Assembly: GCA_043101635.1 (NCBI GenBank)
Contig: JBICIE010000203.1
Location: 1-6,555, forward strand
Source: CAYMJK01 sp043101635
Lineage (GTDB): Bacteria > Planctomycetota > Phycisphaerae > Phycisphaerales > UBA1924
DNA: 6,555 nucleotides
Reading direction: 5' to 3'
In this document: positions 5,731 to 6,555 of the stretch, piece by piece
Position numbering within the stretch: position 1 is the first letter of the stretch
Layout: every line of letters starts with the position of its first letter
The notes under the pieces: generated by a model
The model's database searches: none
Seen by the model: the letters and a program-made list of their open reading frames with translations, nothing else
What the model was told of the DNA's origin: nothing
Position numbers and translations under genes: made by a program

Positions 5731-6555
5731 CACTGCCGGCGCAGGATTGTGTACATGGCGAAGAGGTCCGACTCGAGATCCATGCGCTCGGCCCAGCCGA
5801 GCTGCATCGCCATCGTGCGGGCAAACTCGGTGTCATCAATGTTCCAGGCGACGATCTCGAGGCCGCTCTGTTCGAGCAGCTCGCGTTCGAACGGGCAGGC
5901 GCCGGTCGCCCACGGCAGGTACTGCTCCTGCGGCGGGTTCTGGGCCGGATAGAGGTTGTAGATCACGACCAGCCCGCCCGGCGCCAGGGTGTCATGCAGC
6001 GCGCGCGCGAAGGTGGCGTCATCCACGCCCAGATGCACCAGGAAGCGGGGATCGACCTCGCGCTCGGGATGGATGTAGCCGCGCTTCAGCGTGTTCTTGG
6101 ACAGTATCAGATGGTACGGGCCGCCCTCCGCGACTGCCGCCGTGATCTCGTCTTCCGCCGGCCACTGCCCGTACAGCAGCTCAATCGAACCGCCGGCGCC
6201 TTCGCCTGCGACCGCCGCGCGCGCAATCGCGCCGGTGTCCTCCGGCCGGTAGAACGCCCGCAGCAGTTCGAAGACCTCGGTCCCCACCACGTGGGCGCCC
6301 AGGCTCGCCAGCAGGCGCAGGTGCCCGGCGCCGCCGAACCCGAAGTCCAGCACGCGCCCGCCATCGGCCTGGAACCCGTGCTGCGCGGCAAGGTCGATGG
6401 CGCGCACGTACGCCAGCGGCGTGCCGTACGCCGTGTCGTAATAGAACGCCTCGCCAAGCTCGCGCTGCTCGAAGCCCTGGAGCTGGTCGGGCGTGCGCCC
6501 CGCCGCCTGCTCGGCCGTCAGCGCCACACGCGTGGCCCGGTTGTACCACACGATG
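5730..6555 (-). CDS. Class I SAM-dependent methyltransferase, probably N-terminally incomplete
   Basis: Predicted S-adenosylmethionine-binding enzyme; the methyl acceptor is unknown. Motif I is VLDFGFGGAGHLRLLASLGA, with the Gly-rich SAM loop, followed by HVVGTEVFE, whose acidic residue would bind the ribose. Further on come YHLILSKNTLKRGYIHPERE, LHDTLAPGGLVVIYNLYP (the strand-and-turn typical of the core fold after the catalytic region) and a C-terminal WAERMDLESDLFAMYTILRRQ. In-window length is about 274 residues. The first usable start is a GTG at 6551, but the frame remains open to the edge and no ribosome-binding site can be seen, so the true start is probably outside. The protein lacks a signal peptide in the visible part. 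It converges on folC, and its stop codon overlaps the heptad array. An alternative reading is a methyltransferase-like protein without activity. Confidence 0.85.
   Translation of the reverse strand, partial: IVWYNRATRVALTAEQAAGRTPDQLQGFEQRELGEAFYYDTAYGTPLAYVRAIDLAAQHGFQADGGRVLDFGFGGAGHLRLLASLGAHVVGTEVFELLRAFYRPEDTGAIARAAVAGEGAGGSIELLYGQWPAEDEITAAVAEGGPYHLILSKNTLKRGYIHPEREVDPRFLVHLGVDDATFARALHDTLAPGGLVVIYNLYPAQNPPQEQYLPWATGACPFERELLEQSGLEIVAWNIDDTEFARTMAMQLGWAERMDLESDLFAMYTILRRQ

Overview
The window is GC-rich (clearly above 65% by eye) and densely coding. It most likely comes from a member of the Planctomycetota, plausibly the class Phycisphaerae. Three things support this: a leucyl-tRNA synthetase with the extra segment that planctomycete enzymes carry before the NWCP motif, a prepilin-like protein with both the FTLIELLVVIAIIALL leader and an exact C-terminal H-X9-DG motif, and a dihydrofolate/folylpolyglutamate synthase of planctomycete type. 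The assignment rests on remembered family features, not on a database search.

Layout from left to right. (1) 1-1900, minus strand: the 5' two thirds or so of leuS, running off the left edge. Inside its CP1 editing domain, in frame and stop-free, sits a 690-bp insert (218-907). The insert encodes a Y1/HUH transposase of the REP-associated (RAYT) kind and is bounded by inverted copies of a GC-rich palindrome, with one further copy on one side. (2) 2151-2942, minus: a prepilin-like H-X9-DG protein, 250 nt upstream of leuS and in the same direction. (3) 2943-3234: a divergent intergenic stretch filled with a degenerate 21-bp-period repeat. (4) 3235-3906, plus: a 223-residue hypothetical protein with a helical Ala-rich N-terminal half and a fibronectin-III-like C-terminal half. 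(5) 4091-5452, plus: folC. (6) 5453-5730: a convergent intergenic region made of about 34 heptanucleotide units whose sequence drifts stepwise along the array and whose last base belongs to the next gene's stop codon. (7) 5730-6555, minus: a SAM-dependent methyltransferase, probably open at the right edge.

The genes do not form an obvious pathway: translation (leuS), folate metabolism (folC), a cell-surface or secretion-type pseudopilin, a methyltransferase and an unknown. The most notable object is the transposase-bearing insertion read straight through by leuS. The open frame, the retained HUH and tyrosine residues, the placement in a surface hairpin of the editing domain and the stop-free palindromes together suggest a leucyl-tRNA synthetase carrying an embedded RAYT domain, not a broken gene.
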